Positions 45,210 through 54,658 are shown, numbered from the stretch's first letter. The stretch: DNA of 64,000 bases from Marifrigoribacter sp047730175 (GCF_047730175.1 NZ_CP159833.1:558001-622000); one strand, 5' to 3'. Program-made: numbers and translations. Notes: generated by a model not told the origin, from the sequence alone.

Positions 45210-46028
45210 ATGATTATAGTAAAATCTAAAGAAGAAATAGAATTAATGCGTGAAAGTGCATTGATCGTTTCAAAAACATTAGGAATGTTAGCTCCGGAAG
45301 TAAAACCAGGCGTTACAACTTTGCAGTTAGATAAACTTGCCGAAGAATTTATAAGAGACCATCAAGCTATTCCTGGATTTTTAGGATTATATGACTTCCC
45401 AAACACACTTTGCATGAGTCCTAATGCACAAGTGGTTCATGGAATCCCAAATGATACACCGCTTGAAGAAGGTGACATTATCTCAATCGATTGTGGTGCT
45501 GTAAAAAATGAATATTATGGAGATCATGCTTATACATTTGCTGTAGGTGAAATTGCTCCTGAAGTTGAAAAATTGTTGCAAGTGACTAAAGAATCTTTGT
45601 ATGTTGGTATTCGTGAATTAAAAACAGGAAATCGCGTAGGAGATGTTGGAAGTGCAATTCAAAAATATTGCGAAAAACACGGATATGGAGTTGTAAGAGA
45701 ATTGGTGGGACATGGTCTTGGCAAAACTATGCATGAAGATCCTGAAATGCCTAATTATGGTAAAAGAGGTTATGGCAAAAAGTTTGTTGAAGGAATGACC
45801 GTTGCTATAGAGCCTATGGTTAACCTAGGCACAAAACGTATCGAACAATTAGCGGATGGTTGGACAATTTTAACTCGAGACAGAAAACCAAGTGCTCACT
45901 TTGAACATAATATTGCTATTGTAAACGGAAAACCAGAATTACTTTCCACCTTCGCTTATATTTATGAAGCCTTAGGGATTACAAGCGATGAAGAAAATGA
46001 ATTTAGAGCAACAGCGTTTATTTTATAG
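45210..46028 (+). CDS. map: Methionine aminopeptidase, type I
   Basis: 272 residues. Start MIIVKSKEEIELMRESALIV; the metal ligands are in GDIISIDCGAVKNEYYGDHA (two Asp), ELVGHGLGKTMHEDPEMPNY (His), AIEPMVNLGT (Glu) and SAHFEHNIAI (Glu). It removes the initiator Met from nascent proteins. An insertion of about 15 residues near the C-terminus (FAYIYEALGITSDEENEF) is typical of the Bacteroidota form. Confidence 0.96.
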   Translation: MIIVKSKEEIELMRESALIVSKTLGMLAPEVKPGVTTLQLDKLAEEFIRDHQAIPGFLGLYDFPNTLCMSPNAQVVHGIPNDTPLEEGDIISIDCGAVKNEYYGDHAYTFAVGEIAPEVEKLLQVTKESLYVGIRELKTGNRVGDVGSAIQKYCEKHGYGVVRELVGHGLGKTMHEDPEMPNYGKRGYGKKFVEGMTVAIEPMVNLGTKRIEQLADGWTILTRDRKPSAHFEHNIAIVNGKPELLSTFAYIYEALGITSDEENEFRATAFIL

Positions 46029-46033
46029 GTGGA

Positions 46034-46804
46034 ATGCAAAAACTCTTTAAATTTTTCCTGAATTTGATTCCTCGACCTATTCTAATTCGAGTTAGTTATT
46101 GGTTAAGCCCTATTGTTGCGTTATTTTTAAAAGGAACAAACTTTACAGATCCTATTGACGGAAAATCATTCAGAAAATTTTTACCTTATGGCTATGCTAC
46201 GGTAAGAGAAAATGTACTTTCTCCAAGTACCTTATCTTTAGAACGTCATCGCCTATTTTGGTTATACCTTAAAAATGAAACCACATTTTTCACAGAAAAA
46301 CATCGGGTATTACATTTTGCTCCCGAACAATCGTTTTACAAAAGATTCAAGAAAATGCAGAATTTAGAATATACCACAACCGATTTAAATTCACCTTTAG
46401 CAGATGTAAAAGCAGATATATGTAATTTACCTTTTAAAGATAATAGCTACGATTTTATTTTCTGTAATCATGTTCTTGAACATATTCCAGATGATACCAA
46501 AGCCATGCAAGAACTCTATCGTGTTTTGGCTCCAAATGGAATTGGTATCTTTCAAATTCCTCAGGATCTTTCTAGAGAATTTACTTTTGAAGACAATACT
46601 ATTACCAATCAAAAAGAACGCACCAAAATATTTGGACAGTACGATCATGTACGTGTGTATGGTCGTGATTATTTTGATAAACTTCGAAGCATAGGGTTTA
46701 CAGTTATAGAAGAAGGTTACACAGCTACCCTTTCCGAAAAAGAAATAAAAAAATACTGTTTGGCAAAAAGTGAAATTATTCCCGTGTGTAAGAAATTAAT
46801 CTAA
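46034..46804 (+). CDS. Class I SAM-dependent methyltransferase
   Basis: 256 residues. An N-terminal hydrophobic stretch (FFLNLIPRPILIRVSYWLSP) may associate with the membrane. VLHFAPEQSFYKRFKKMQNL is the modified motif I, YTTTDLNSPLADVKADICNL the strand-2/3 region, and YDFIFCNHVLEHIPDDTKAM the motif IV of Methyltransf_11 proteins. Starts 5 bp after map and is probably in the same operon. Acceptor unknown. Its end converges on apbE with a 9-bp overlap. Confidence 0.82.
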   Translation: MQKLFKFFLNLIPRPILIRVSYWLSPIVALFLKGTNFTDPIDGKSFRKFLPYGYATVRENVLSPSTLSLERHRLFWLYLKNETTFFTEKHRVLHFAPEQSFYKRFKKMQNLEYTTTDLNSPLADVKADICNLPFKDNSYDFIFCNHVLEHIPDDTKAMQELYRVLAPNGIGIFQIPQDLSREFTFEDNTITNQKERTKIFGQYDHVRVYGRDYFDKLRSIGFTVIEEGYTATLSEKEIKKYCLAKSEIIPVCKKLI

Positions 46805-47803
46805 TAATTGGTTTTTAAATCCTTCCGTTATATATATCTGCGGTTTGTTTAAAGAATCATTATAAGTAAGATAAGCCTCAATTCCATCAAGGGTTTCTAA
46901 TAACTTTTTAGACTTTTCTAAACCTAATGCCATAAAAGTGGTAGCATATGCATCGGCATAGCCACAAGTAGAAGCCAATACACTCGCACTGGTAACATCA
47001 CTTTTTTCAGCAGAACCAGTTATTGGATTTAGGGTATGAACAAATTTCTTTCCTGTTACAGGATCTATTCTATATTTTCTATAATTTCCTGAGGAAGCCA
47101 TCGCACTATTCTCCAGTTTTAATTTTGCTTCATAGCTGCGGTGTTCAATATCTGAATTAATTGCTTCAATCCCAACTACCCAAGGCTTCTTTTTTTCAAG
47201 ATGCAACCCTTTTGCAACCAGTTCTCCTCCCAGTTCAATAATATAATTTTCAATGTGCAAAATATCCAAATAATTTGCGATGCAATCAACTCCATAGCCT
47301 TTGGCAACAGCATTAAAATCGAAATATATTTCGGGATACTTTTTTTGAATCGTACCCTTCTTTAAAAGGGATACTTTATTAAACCCAACAAATTTTCTAA
47401 GCGAATCTAAAACGATTGAATCCATTTTTTCTACAGGCTCCACATCACCAAAACCATAGGCATTTCTTAGTACTCCTACTGTAGGATCAAAATAACCATT
47501 GGAGTTTGTATACACTATTTCAGAAATACGAAACACTTCTTTAAAAACAGCATCAACAACAATTGTACTGTCTCCTTTATTTATTTTTGAAATATCACTA
47601 TTTGGCATATAGGTACTCACCGATTTATTCACTTTATAAATAACTGAATCAATCCCTTTTTCAATATCAATTTCTTTATCTGAATACAGTTGAATGGAAA
47701 AAGTCGTTCCAAAAGCATTGCCCGTAGTTGTATACAATTCTTGCTTTTCAGAAGAAGTACAAGAAAGAAATAATGCTATAAAGATGATATAAAAACCCTT
47801 CAT
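46796..47803 (-). CDS. apbE: FAD:protein FMN transferase ApbE, lipoprotein
   Basis: 335 residues. Lipoprotein signal MKGFYIIFIALFLSCTS, then the ApbE fold: TTTGNAFGTTFSIQLYSDKE, YFDFNAVAKGYGVDCIANYL, YIIELGGELVAKGLHLEKKK, AMASSGNYRKYRID and HTLNPITGSAEKSDVTSASV. ApbE uses FAD to attach FMN to Thr residues of Nqr/Rnf subunits in the periplasm. Its start overlaps the small gene just downstream of the nqr operon by 4 bp, so it is placed to flavinylate NqrB and NqrC, both of which carry the target motif here. Confidence 0.95.
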   Translation of the reverse strand: MKGFYIIFIALFLSCTSSEKQELYTTTGNAFGTTFSIQLYSDKEIDIEKGIDSVIYKVNKSVSTYMPNSDISKINKGDSTIVVDAVFKEVFRISEIVYTNSNGYFDPTVGVLRNAYGFGDVEPVEKMDSIVLDSLRKFVGFNKVSLLKKGTIQKKYPEIYFDFNAVAKGYGVDCIANYLDILHIENYIIELGGELVAKGLHLEKKKPWVVGIEAINSDIEHRSYEAKLKLENSAMASSGNYRKYRIDPVTGKKFVHTLNPITGSAEKSDVTSASVLASTCGYADAYATTFMALGLEKSKKLLETLDGIEAYLTYNDSLNKPQIYITEGFKNQLLD

Positions 47804-48165
47804 ACTATTTCCTGTAAACCATTATAAATCATTGTATAATCCTCTCCTAACACTATAGGTTTCCCATAATCTAAACCATGTCCCAAACCTACTCCAGCAA
47901 AAAAGGTACCTGCTTCAAACTTTAAGGCATGATCTTTCATTTTTTCCATTAAATCTGAATCATATTCATTAGCATCGTCTGGATGTGATTTAGCTCTCAC
48001 AATAACAAAGTGAAGTTTTTTATTCTTTAAAGCTACAAATTGAGGGTCTTTGTTTATTTCAGAATTAATACCCATAAATTCATAACCTTGTTCTTCTAGG
48101 TCTTTACCTACAATATTCATCGCTAGGTTATGAAGTTCTTGTTCACTTAATAGTTTTGGTTCCAT
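47800..48165 (-). CDS. Small soluble protein of the nqr-apbE region, function unknown
   Basis: 121 residues, no signal or membrane helix. It reads MEPKLLSEQELHNLAMNIVG, then VALKNKKLHFVIVRAKSHPD and ALKFEAGTFFAGVGLGHGLD, a compact alpha/beta protein. In flavobacteria this gene is repeatedly found between nqr and apbE, sometimes wrongly named as an Nqr subunit. It is translationally coupled to apbE by a 4-bp overlap. A role in flavinylation, Nqr assembly or its regulation is inferred from position. Confidence 0.7.
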   Translation of the reverse strand: MEPKLLSEQELHNLAMNIVGKDLEEQGYEFMGINSEINKDPQFVALKNKKLHFVIVRAKSHPDDANEYDSDLMEKMKDHALKFEAGTFFAGVGLGHGLDYGKPIVLGEDYTMIYNGLQEIV

Positions 48166-48230
48166 ATTTAGATTCTTAGAATTGCAAAATTAGCTTATTT
48201 TACAATTAAGAGGTCATAATAAGAAACAAA

Positions 48231-48262
48231 AAAACCTCTTAACAAAAATGTTAAGAGGTTTT
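48231..48262 (-). terminator. nqr operon terminator
   Basis: AAAACCTCTTAACA and its exact 14-bp complement with a 4-nt loop, and on the minus strand a run of seven T. It separates the nqr operon from the small gene and apbE. Confidence 0.9.
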
Positions 48263-48286
48263 AAAATATTTTTAGCTTATCTGTTC

Positions 48287-48419
48287 TTATTTATTATAAG
48301 GAGAAGCTATAACTCTATTTTGTCCATCATTATCGATAGGTGCTGGTGTAGCACTTCCTAACATATTCTACAATGGATTTCATATCCCATGTAGCAGTAA
48401 TACCAGCAAAAGAAGAAGT
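48287..48419 (-). pseudogene. Possible decayed C-terminal gene fragment after nqrF
   Basis: Between the nqrF stop and the nqr terminator, one minus-strand frame, open from the nqrF stop codon, reads TSSFAGITATWDMKSIVEYV. A second frame takes over as GSATPAPIDNDGQNRVIASP then YNK and a stop at 48287-48289. The two join sensibly only with a frameshift near 48361. I do not recognise the family, and chance open frames of this size occur in AT-rich DNA, so this is tentative. Confidence 0.3.
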
Positions 48420-49727
48420 TTATCCTCCGAAATCATCGAATCGGATACTTTCATCAGGAATTCCAAAATCTTCTCCCATTTTCTGTACCGCTTGGTTCAT
48501 TAATGGAGGTCCACAGAAATACAATTCGATATCTTCTGGCTCTTCATGAAGATTTAAATAGTTGTCTATTACCACTTGGTGTATAAATCCAACAAAACCA
48601 TCTCCTTCACCGTCAATACCATCCTTAACTTTCCAGTTGTCCTCTTCCATAGGTTCAGACAGGGCTAAGTAAAATTTAAAGTTTGGAAACTCATCTTCCA
48701 GTTGTTGAAAGTGATCTAAATAAAATAATTCTCTTTTTGAACGTCCACCATACCAATAGGTTACTTTTCTGCCTGTTTTTAAGGTTTTGAATAAATGATA
48801 TAAGTGAGAACGCATTGGTGCCATTCCGGCTCCACCTCCTACGTATAGCATTTCAGATTCAGATGGATTGATAAAGAACTCTCCATAAGGTCCAGAAATA
48901 ACTACTTTATCTCCAGGTTTCTGTGCAAAAATATAAGAAGATGCAATACCAGGGTTCACACCCATCCATTCGTTTTTAGAGCGGTCCCATGGCGGAGTTG
49001 CGATCCGTACATTCAACATAATCTCACGTCCTTCAGCAGGATAAGAAGCCATAGAGTAGGCTCTCTCAACTGTTTCTGGATTTTTCATCACTAAAGGCCA
49101 AAGACCAAACTTATCCCATTCTGCTTGAAACATATCTGGTGTTTCATGCTCTTCAGGATGCGCTGTGATATCCATATCTTCAAACTTAATCTCACATTTA
49201 GGAATTTCAATTTGAATATATCCACCTGCTTTGTATCCCATATCTTTAGGAATCTCCACAACGAATTCTTTAATAAATGAGGCAACGTTATAATTACGAA
49301 CTACTGTTGCGTCCCATTTTTTAATTCCGAAGACTTCTTCAGGAATTTGAATATTCATATCCTGTTTTACTTTCACTTGACATGAAAGACGAGCGCCTTC
49401 TTTTAATTCTTTTCTACTGAAGTGAGGAGTTTCCGTAGGTAATGCTTCTCCTCCGCCATCAAGAACATGACATTCACATTGAATACAAGTTCCACCACCA
49501 CCACAGGCAGAAGGTAGAAATATCTTGTTGCTTCCAAGCGTTGTTAATAACGTTTCTCCTGAGGCGACTTCAATAACTTTTTCACCATTAATGGTAATCT
49601 TTACCGGTCCTGAAGGAGATAACTTTTGCTTGGTAAATAATAACAAAGTGACTAAAAGCAAGGTTAGAACCAAAAAGGCCACAACCGTTGCAATGATAAC
49701 TCCTAAGGTGCTTGCTGCTAAAAACAT
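48420..49727 (-). CDS. nqrF: Na+-NQR subunit F (NADH dehydrogenase, 2Fe-2S and FAD)
   Basis: 435 residues: one N-terminal membrane helix (residues 4-31), a ferredoxin domain with 2Fe-2S ligands Cys75, Cys81, Cys84 and Cys116, then an FNR-like domain with RAYSMASYPAEG (FAD), YVGGGAGMAPMRSHLYHLFK (NADH) and ELYFCGPPLMNQAVQKMGED. It oxidises NADH and feeds electrons into the sodium pump. Last gene of the nqrABCDEF operon; it starts 1 bp after nqrE. Confidence 0.97.
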   Translation of the reverse strand: MFLAASTLGVIIATVVAFLVLTLLLVTLLLFTKQKLSPSGPVKITINGEKVIEVASGETLLTTLGSNKIFLPSACGGGGTCIQCECHVLDGGGEALPTETPHFSRKELKEGARLSCQVKVKQDMNIQIPEEVFGIKKWDATVVRNYNVASFIKEFVVEIPKDMGYKAGGYIQIEIPKCEIKFEDMDITAHPEEHETPDMFQAEWDKFGLWPLVMKNPETVERAYSMASYPAEGREIMLNVRIATPPWDRSKNEWMGVNPGIASSYIFAQKPGDKVVISGPYGEFFINPSESEMLYVGGGAGMAPMRSHLYHLFKTLKTGRKVTYWYGGRSKRELFYLDHFQQLEDEFPNFKFYLALSEPMEEDNWKVKDGIDGEGDGFVGFIHQVVIDNYLNLHEEPEDIELYFCGPPLMNQAVQKMGEDFGIPDESIRFDDFGG

Positions 49728-49728
49728 A

Positions 49729-50469
49729 CTATTCTTGTGTTATTTCTGAAGCCTCAACAGTTTCTGTTAACGCTGTAATTTCTTTTTCTATTTTTTCTGA
49801 AACTGCTTTAACTGCAGTTGTTTTTGTTTCTTCAACAGGTGTTTCTTCATCTCCTCCGGTTAACATTCCACCGAAACCCATAAAACCAATCGCCATTAAT
49901 CCTGTTATAATAAATGTAATTCCTAATCCACGAAGCGGAGCAGGGACATTACTATATCTAATTTTCTCTCGAATTGCAGCAATTGCTACAATCGCTAGAA
50001 ACCATCCTATTCCTGAGCTAAATCCATAATTTAATGCTAATCCAAGGCTTTCAATCTCTCTCGACTGCATAAATAATGATCCTCCAAGAATCGCACAATT
50101 TACCGCAATCAAGGGTAAAAAGATTCCTAAGGAATTATATAAAGAAGGAGAGAATTTCTCAACAACAATTTCTACCAGTTGTACCATCGTCGCAATCGTA
50201 GCAATGAATAAAATAAAAGACAAGAAACTAAGATCGTAATCTGCATATTCTTCTCCCAACCAAATCAAGGCTCCATCTCTTAAGATGTATTGATCCAATA
50301 ACCAGTTCAAAGGGACAGTCACTGTTAATACAAATATAACGGCAGCTCCAAGACCTACAGCGGTATTTACTTTTTTAGAAACAGCAAGGTAAGAACACAT
50401 TCCTAAGAAATATGCAAACACCATGTTATCTACAAAAACCGATTTAAAAAATAATTCTATATGTTCCAT
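49729..50469 (-). CDS. nqrE: Na+-NQR subunit E with extra C-terminal tail
   Basis: 246 residues. The core is the normal six-helix NqrE: FAYFLGMCSYLAVSKKVNTA with Cys25 and FLPLIAVNCAILGGSLFMQS with the second Fe-centre Cys. The family usually ends near residue 200. Here about 45 further residues follow GFMGFGGMLTGG: DEETPVEETKTTAVKAVSEK and on to ASEITQE, very acidic and Thr/Glu-rich, with no hydrophobic part. The tail may be a lineage feature. Subunit E, with D, forms part of the sodium path. Confidence 0.96.
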   Translation of the reverse strand: MEHIELFFKSVFVDNMVFAYFLGMCSYLAVSKKVNTAVGLGAAVIFVLTVTVPLNWLLDQYILRDGALIWLGEEYADYDLSFLSFILFIATIATMVQLVEIVVEKFSPSLYNSLGIFLPLIAVNCAILGGSLFMQSREIESLGLALNYGFSSGIGWFLAIVAIAAIREKIRYSNVPAPLRGLGITFIITGLMAIGFMGFGGMLTGGDEETPVEETKTTAVKAVSEKIEKEITALTETVEASEITQE

Positions 50470-50535
50470 AATATGATATAATATTTAGGATTAGAGACTT
50501 CAGCTATTTGCTTCAGTCTTCAACCACCACCTATT

Positions 50536-51195
50536 TTAGTTTTCTTCTATTAATTCTTTATTTCTTGAACGTTGAACCCAGATAATAATTCCAACAACAA
50601 TCAAAGCCATTGGAGGCAATACCATAAATCCATTATTTTCATAACCAAACTCATAAAGGCCTCTCGCACTAGCAGTAGCCCCTAAAGGATCCCCTAATAC
50701 TTGAAAACCAAATAAGGTTCCACTTCCTAATAACTCTCTAAAGAATCCTACTATGATTAAAATCACACCGTATCCTAGTGCATTTCCTACCCCATCCAAA
50801 AAAGATTTCCAAGGACCATTCCCTAAAGCAAAGGCTTCAAAACGCCCCATAATAATACAGTTGGTAATAATAAGACCAATAAATACCGAAAGTTCCTTAC
50901 TTAGTGAATATGCAAAAGCTTTTAGTACCTGATCTACTATAATTACTAAAGTAGCTACAACTATTAACTGAACAATAATTCTAATTTTTGATGGAATGAT
51001 ATTTCGCATTAACGAAATAACCACATTTCCGATCCCCAGTACAAATATCACAGAGATAGCCATTACAATTGAAGGCTTCAATTGTGCAGTAATTGCCAAC
51101 GCAGAACAAATTCCTAATACCTGCATGGTAATTGGATTATCATCCGTTAGCGGGTCTAAAATTAATTTACTGTCTTTTTTTGATAAAAGTCCCAT
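50536..51195 (-). CDS. nqrD: Na+-NQR subunit D
   Basis: 219 residues, six helices. DDNPITMQVLGICSALAITA (Cys30 region) and FIGLIITNCIIMGRFEAFAL hold the two iron-centre Cys. It pairs with NqrE by pseudo-twofold symmetry. 66 bp separate it from nqrE, the largest gap of the operon, and 3 bp from nqrC. Confidence 0.97.
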   Translation of the reverse strand: MGLLSKKDSKLILDPLTDDNPITMQVLGICSALAITAQLKPSIVMAISVIFVLGIGNVVISLMRNIIPSKIRIIVQLIVVATLVIIVDQVLKAFAYSLSKELSVFIGLIITNCIIMGRFEAFALGNGPWKSFLDGVGNALGYGVILIIVGFFRELLGSGTLFGFQVLGDPLGATASARGLYEFGYENNGFMVLPPMALIVVGIIIWVQRSRNKELIEEN

Positions 51196-51198
51196 TGA

Positions 51199-51954
51199 TT
51201 AATTGTTTAAAGTTCTAAAATAAGACACATACATTTTAATATCTTTTTTCAACATTGCTGAAACTCCATCTCCTGTAATAGTGGCACCGGCAATAGCATC
51301 TACTTCATAATCTGTTTTTTCAGTATTTACAGGGTCATTGTTTCCTTTAGCAACTTTGACACCTTTAAAAACAGTTCCATCTAACATTTCTTCGCCTATG
51401 AAGTCATCCATAAAGAAACGTTTCTTAATTTCTGCACCAAGTCCTGGTGTTTCTCCTTTATGGTCAAAATACACTCCTTGAATAGTCATCATATTATCCA
51501 CAGCAACAAAGCCCCATATAGCATCCCAAAGTCCTTTACCTCTTACGGGAACTACATACAACTTTTCGCCGTTTTTTTCTCCCACAAATAATGGCAGCTT
51601 TCTATTATAATTAGGATCTTTAGCTTTAGTAGCTTCTTTTTTAATATCAATTAAATAAGCTTGATTATTTTCTGTAGCCTTACCATCTTCAATTACATAT
51701 TGCTTTGTTACGTATTTAGTAAATTCTGCTTCTACTATTTCTGTAGAAATAAATGTAACATCATTCTTGTTTTCTGGATCATTGTCATTTATACCCATCG
51801 CGTACAAAATGTTTTGCTGCTTTTCAAAACGTTCGTTCGCTTTAATTCTAGGTTTTAAAACACTAGCAAATCCAGCCAACATCGATCCAACCACTAATAC
51901 CATAATAATGGCAAAAATGATTGTGTAACTATTTTTATCTCTATTAATCGCCAT
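51199..51954 (-). CDS. nqrC: Na+-NQR subunit C (covalent FMN)
   Basis: 251 residues: N-terminal membrane helix (about 11-32), then the periplasmic FMN domain. VDAIAGATITGDG at 218-230 carries the flavinylation motif DxxxGAT with Thr225 as the FMN acceptor. GETPGLGAEIKKRFFMDDFI is the other conserved loop. ApbE in the next transcription unit is the expected modifying enzyme. Confidence 0.97.
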   Translation of the reverse strand: MAINRDKNSYTIIFAIIMVLVVGSMLAGFASVLKPRIKANERFEKQQNILYAMGINDNDPENKNDVTFISTEIVEAEFTKYVTKQYVIEDGKATENNQAYLIDIKKEATKAKDPNYNRKLPLFVGEKNGEKLYVVPVRGKGLWDAIWGFVAVDNMMTIQGVYFDHKGETPGLGAEIKKRFFMDDFIGEEMLDGTVFKGVKVAKGNNDPVNTEKTDYEVDAIAGATITGDGVSAMLKKDIKMYVSYFRTLNN

Positions 51955-51956
51955 AA

Positions 51957-53246
51957 TTACGCTGTTTTAACTTTTAATCGTTTTGCTCTTTTCTTTATAT
52001 TGCCTTGCAATACATAGTGATCTATGGTTGGTGCGAATACATTCATTAATAGTATTGCTAAGAATACACCTTCTGGATAAGCCGGATTAAATACACGAAT
52101 CATAATTGATATAAAACCAATTAAGAATCCATAAATCCATTTACCTCTATTAGTTTGAGAGGCAGTTACTGGATCTGTAGCCATGTATACTGCTCCAAAT
52201 AAAATACTACCAATAATTAAATGTTGCCAAAAAGGCACATTCATCAAACCATAAAATTTACTTGATTCTCCAATCCAACCAGCATCTACAACACCATTAA
52301 AAATTAATCCCATTGTTAATGCTCCAATTAATGTAGAAAGGATAATCCTCCAACTTCCTATTTTAGTAAAGATTAAGAATAATGCTCCTATTATGATTAA
52401 GAACTTAGACGTTTCTCCTACAGAACCTGGAATAATTCCCCAGAACATATCCCAAATAGAATATAATTCTGAAGCACGATCTCCATAAGTTGTTATAATA
52501 TCTGCTGAACCATTAGATCCAGCTATTGTTAATTCTTGTCCTGATTTTGCATAGTAACCTAAAAGTGTTTCTCCAGATATAGCATCTAAATTTTCACCAG
52601 CTGCAATGGCTTGATCTCTTGCAACTGCTCCATGAACCCAAACTTTATCTCCAGACATCCACGTTGGATATGCAAAGAATAAGAATGCACGAATTGTTAA
52701 AGCTGGATTAAGGATATTCATTCCAGTACCTCCAAAAACTTCTTTACCTATAACAACACCAAATATAACAGCAACAGCTAACATCCATAATGGTGTGTCT
52801 ACTGGTACAATTAATGGCACTAACATTCCTGTTACTAGATATCCTTCTTCTACTTCATGCCCTTTTATTACTGCAAAAATAAATTCAACAACAAGTCCAA
52901 CTCCATACGACACTATTACTAATGGTAACACTTGCCAAAGGCCTATAACTAAATTATCAAAAGTCCAGAAAGATGCGCCTAAAAATCCACTAGCTTTTTC
53001 TATCTCTCCTAAAGCTAAGTGGTGTTGGTAACCAGCGTTAAACATTCCAAAGATTAAACAAGGAACCAATGCCATAATAACTATGTTCATTGTTCGCTTT
53101 AAATCATCAGCTACTTTTATATGAGTTCCATTATGTGTGGTCTCATTTGGCAAGTATAAAAAGGTGTGAATTGCGTTAAACGCAGGAGCCATTTTTGTCC
53201 CTTTATACTTTTCTTTTAAGTTATGTAAATTACTTTTTAAACCCAT
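51957..53246 (-). CDS. nqrB: Na+-NQR subunit B (covalent FMN, riboflavin)
   Basis: 429 residues, ten helices. DAISGETLLGYY (residues 221-232) matches the flavinylation motif with Thr227 as the FMN site, Glu replacing the usual Ala before it. FGGTGMNILNPALTIRAFLF and FGAVYMATDPVTASQTNRGK are conserved core segments. It forms the main Na+ channel and the quinone site. Its start codon touches the nqrA stop. Confidence 0.97.
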   Translation of the reverse strand: MGLKSNLHNLKEKYKGTKMAPAFNAIHTFLYLPNETTHNGTHIKVADDLKRTMNIVIMALVPCLIFGMFNAGYQHHLALGEIEKASGFLGASFWTFDNLVIGLWQVLPLVIVSYGVGLVVEFIFAVIKGHEVEEGYLVTGMLVPLIVPVDTPLWMLAVAVIFGVVIGKEVFGGTGMNILNPALTIRAFLFFAYPTWMSGDKVWVHGAVARDQAIAAGENLDAISGETLLGYYAKSGQELTIAGSNGSADIITTYGDRASELYSIWDMFWGIIPGSVGETSKFLIIIGALFLIFTKIGSWRIILSTLIGALTMGLIFNGVVDAGWIGESSKFYGLMNVPFWQHLIIGSILFGAVYMATDPVTASQTNRGKWIYGFLIGFISIMIRVFNPAYPEGVFLAILLMNVFAPTIDHYVLQGNIKKRAKRLKVKTA

Positions 53247-54598
53247 TATCCTATCTCTTTAAGCATTAAGTCCAACCCTTTTCTAATAATATCTTGATGT
53301 GGCTGTTTAGAAACACATACAAATTCTGTTAATGCAAAATCTTCTGGTGCAACTTCATACATTCCTAAAGCTTCCATTTCGTCTAAATCTTGATACATAC
53401 AGGCTTTTAAAATTTGCATTGGATATATATCTAATGGAAATACTTTTTCATAATTACCCGTAGTAACGAAAGCTCTATGCTCACCGTTTGTATTTGTATT
53501 TAAGTCGAATTCTTTCTTCGGAAACATCCATGAAAATGTTAATGCTCTTGAGGTAGAAATTTTATTAAATACTGGTTTATTCCATCCAAAAAGTTCATAA
53601 TCATCTCCTTCAGGAATTACACTTACTGTATTGTTATAATACCCTAAATGACTTTTAGGAGTAATAGCAACACCAGAAAGAACGTCTCCATTAATGATGC
53701 GAACATTTTCTTCGTTTAAACCTGCATCATATACAAATGTTGCAACTTCTGCTCCAATTATTGTAGTATAATACTTTGGTGTTTTTACTGAAGAGCCAGC
53801 TAATGCAATAATTCTTTCCGCATTAAATTTTCCAGTTAAAAACAACTCACCAACAATAACAACATCTTGAGGAGTTAATGTCCAAACTGTTTCCCCTTTA
53901 TTAACAGGATTAATTTTACCAATTTGTGTTCCTACATTTCCTGCGGGATGTGGTCCTGAAATTTTATGAACTTCAACATCATTTAAACCACTAAAAGGTG
54001 AGACTCCATCAGCAGCAATACCCGCATGCACTTTACCTTCAGTTAACTTACTTAAGGCAGTTACACCTGCTTGAAGTTGAGATTCTTTTCCTTTTAAAAC
54101 AAAATCATAATCGGCTGCTAAAGGTGCCGTTGTATATCCAGAAATAAATATTGCCTTGGGCATTACCTTTGGATTTGCAATAACATCATAAGGTCTTTGT
54201 TTTATAAAAGGCCAACATCCTGTTGATAATAAATGATTTTTGATTTCTTCTGAATTCATAGAATCTGGGTTTTTAGCTCCAAAATCTTTGAAATTATCCT
54301 GTGGGTCTGCTTCAATAAGTAGTGAAGTAATTACTCGCTTAGCTCCTCTTTCAATTTTAGAAAGAGTTCCACTTACAGGAGAAACAAACTTAATCTCTTT
54401 ATTTATTTTAGAGTAAAATAAAACGGTTCCAGCCTCAATTTTATCACCTTCTTTTACGACCATTTTTGGCGTAACAAGGTGAAAGTCTGAGGGTCTAATA
54501 ACGAAAGTTCTAGATCGCGGTGCGTTGGAAAGAGTTTTGTCTGCTTCGCCTTTTAGGCGAATGTTAAGACCTTTTTTAATCTTAATGTCTTTAGACAT
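53246..54598 (-). CDS. nqrA: Na+-NQR subunit A
   Basis: 450 residues, soluble, first gene of the operon. It starts MSKDIKIKKGLNIRLKGEAD; FHLVTPKMVVKEGDKIEAGT is the barrel-sandwich (RnfC-like) part, and SGPHPAGNVGTQIGKINPVN and PLDIYPMQILKACMYQDLDE follow. NqrA is the cytoplasmic subunit that binds ubiquinone analogues near NqrB. A -7 box lies about 50 bp upstream. Confidence 0.97.
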   Translation of the reverse strand: MSKDIKIKKGLNIRLKGEADKTLSNAPRSRTFVIRPSDFHLVTPKMVVKEGDKIEAGTVLFYSKINKEIKFVSPVSGTLSKIERGAKRVITSLLIEADPQDNFKDFGAKNPDSMNSEEIKNHLLSTGCWPFIKQRPYDVIANPKVMPKAIFISGYTTAPLAADYDFVLKGKESQLQAGVTALSKLTEGKVHAGIAADGVSPFSGLNDVEVHKISGPHPAGNVGTQIGKINPVNKGETVWTLTPQDVVIVGELFLTGKFNAERIIALAGSSVKTPKYYTTIIGAEVATFVYDAGLNEENVRIINGDVLSGVAITPKSHLGYYNNTVSVIPEGDDYELFGWNKPVFNKISTSRALTFSWMFPKKEFDLNTNTNGEHRAFVTTGNYEKVFPLDIYPMQILKACMYQDLDEMEALGMYEVAPEDFALTEFVCVSKQPHQDIIRKGLDLMLKEIG

Positions 54599-54650
54599 AG
54601 AATACTTGTATTAAAGTTCTATTTAATTTCCCCTATTTTTTAAGGGTGTG

Positions 54651-54658
54651 CAAATTTA
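54651..54658 (-). promoter_or_regulatory. nqr operon promoter, -7 box TAAATTTG
   Basis: Minus-strand TAAATTTG (TAnnTTTG) 52 bp before the nqrA ATG, giving a leader of about 45 nt. No clear -33 element was seen. Confidence 0.55.
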
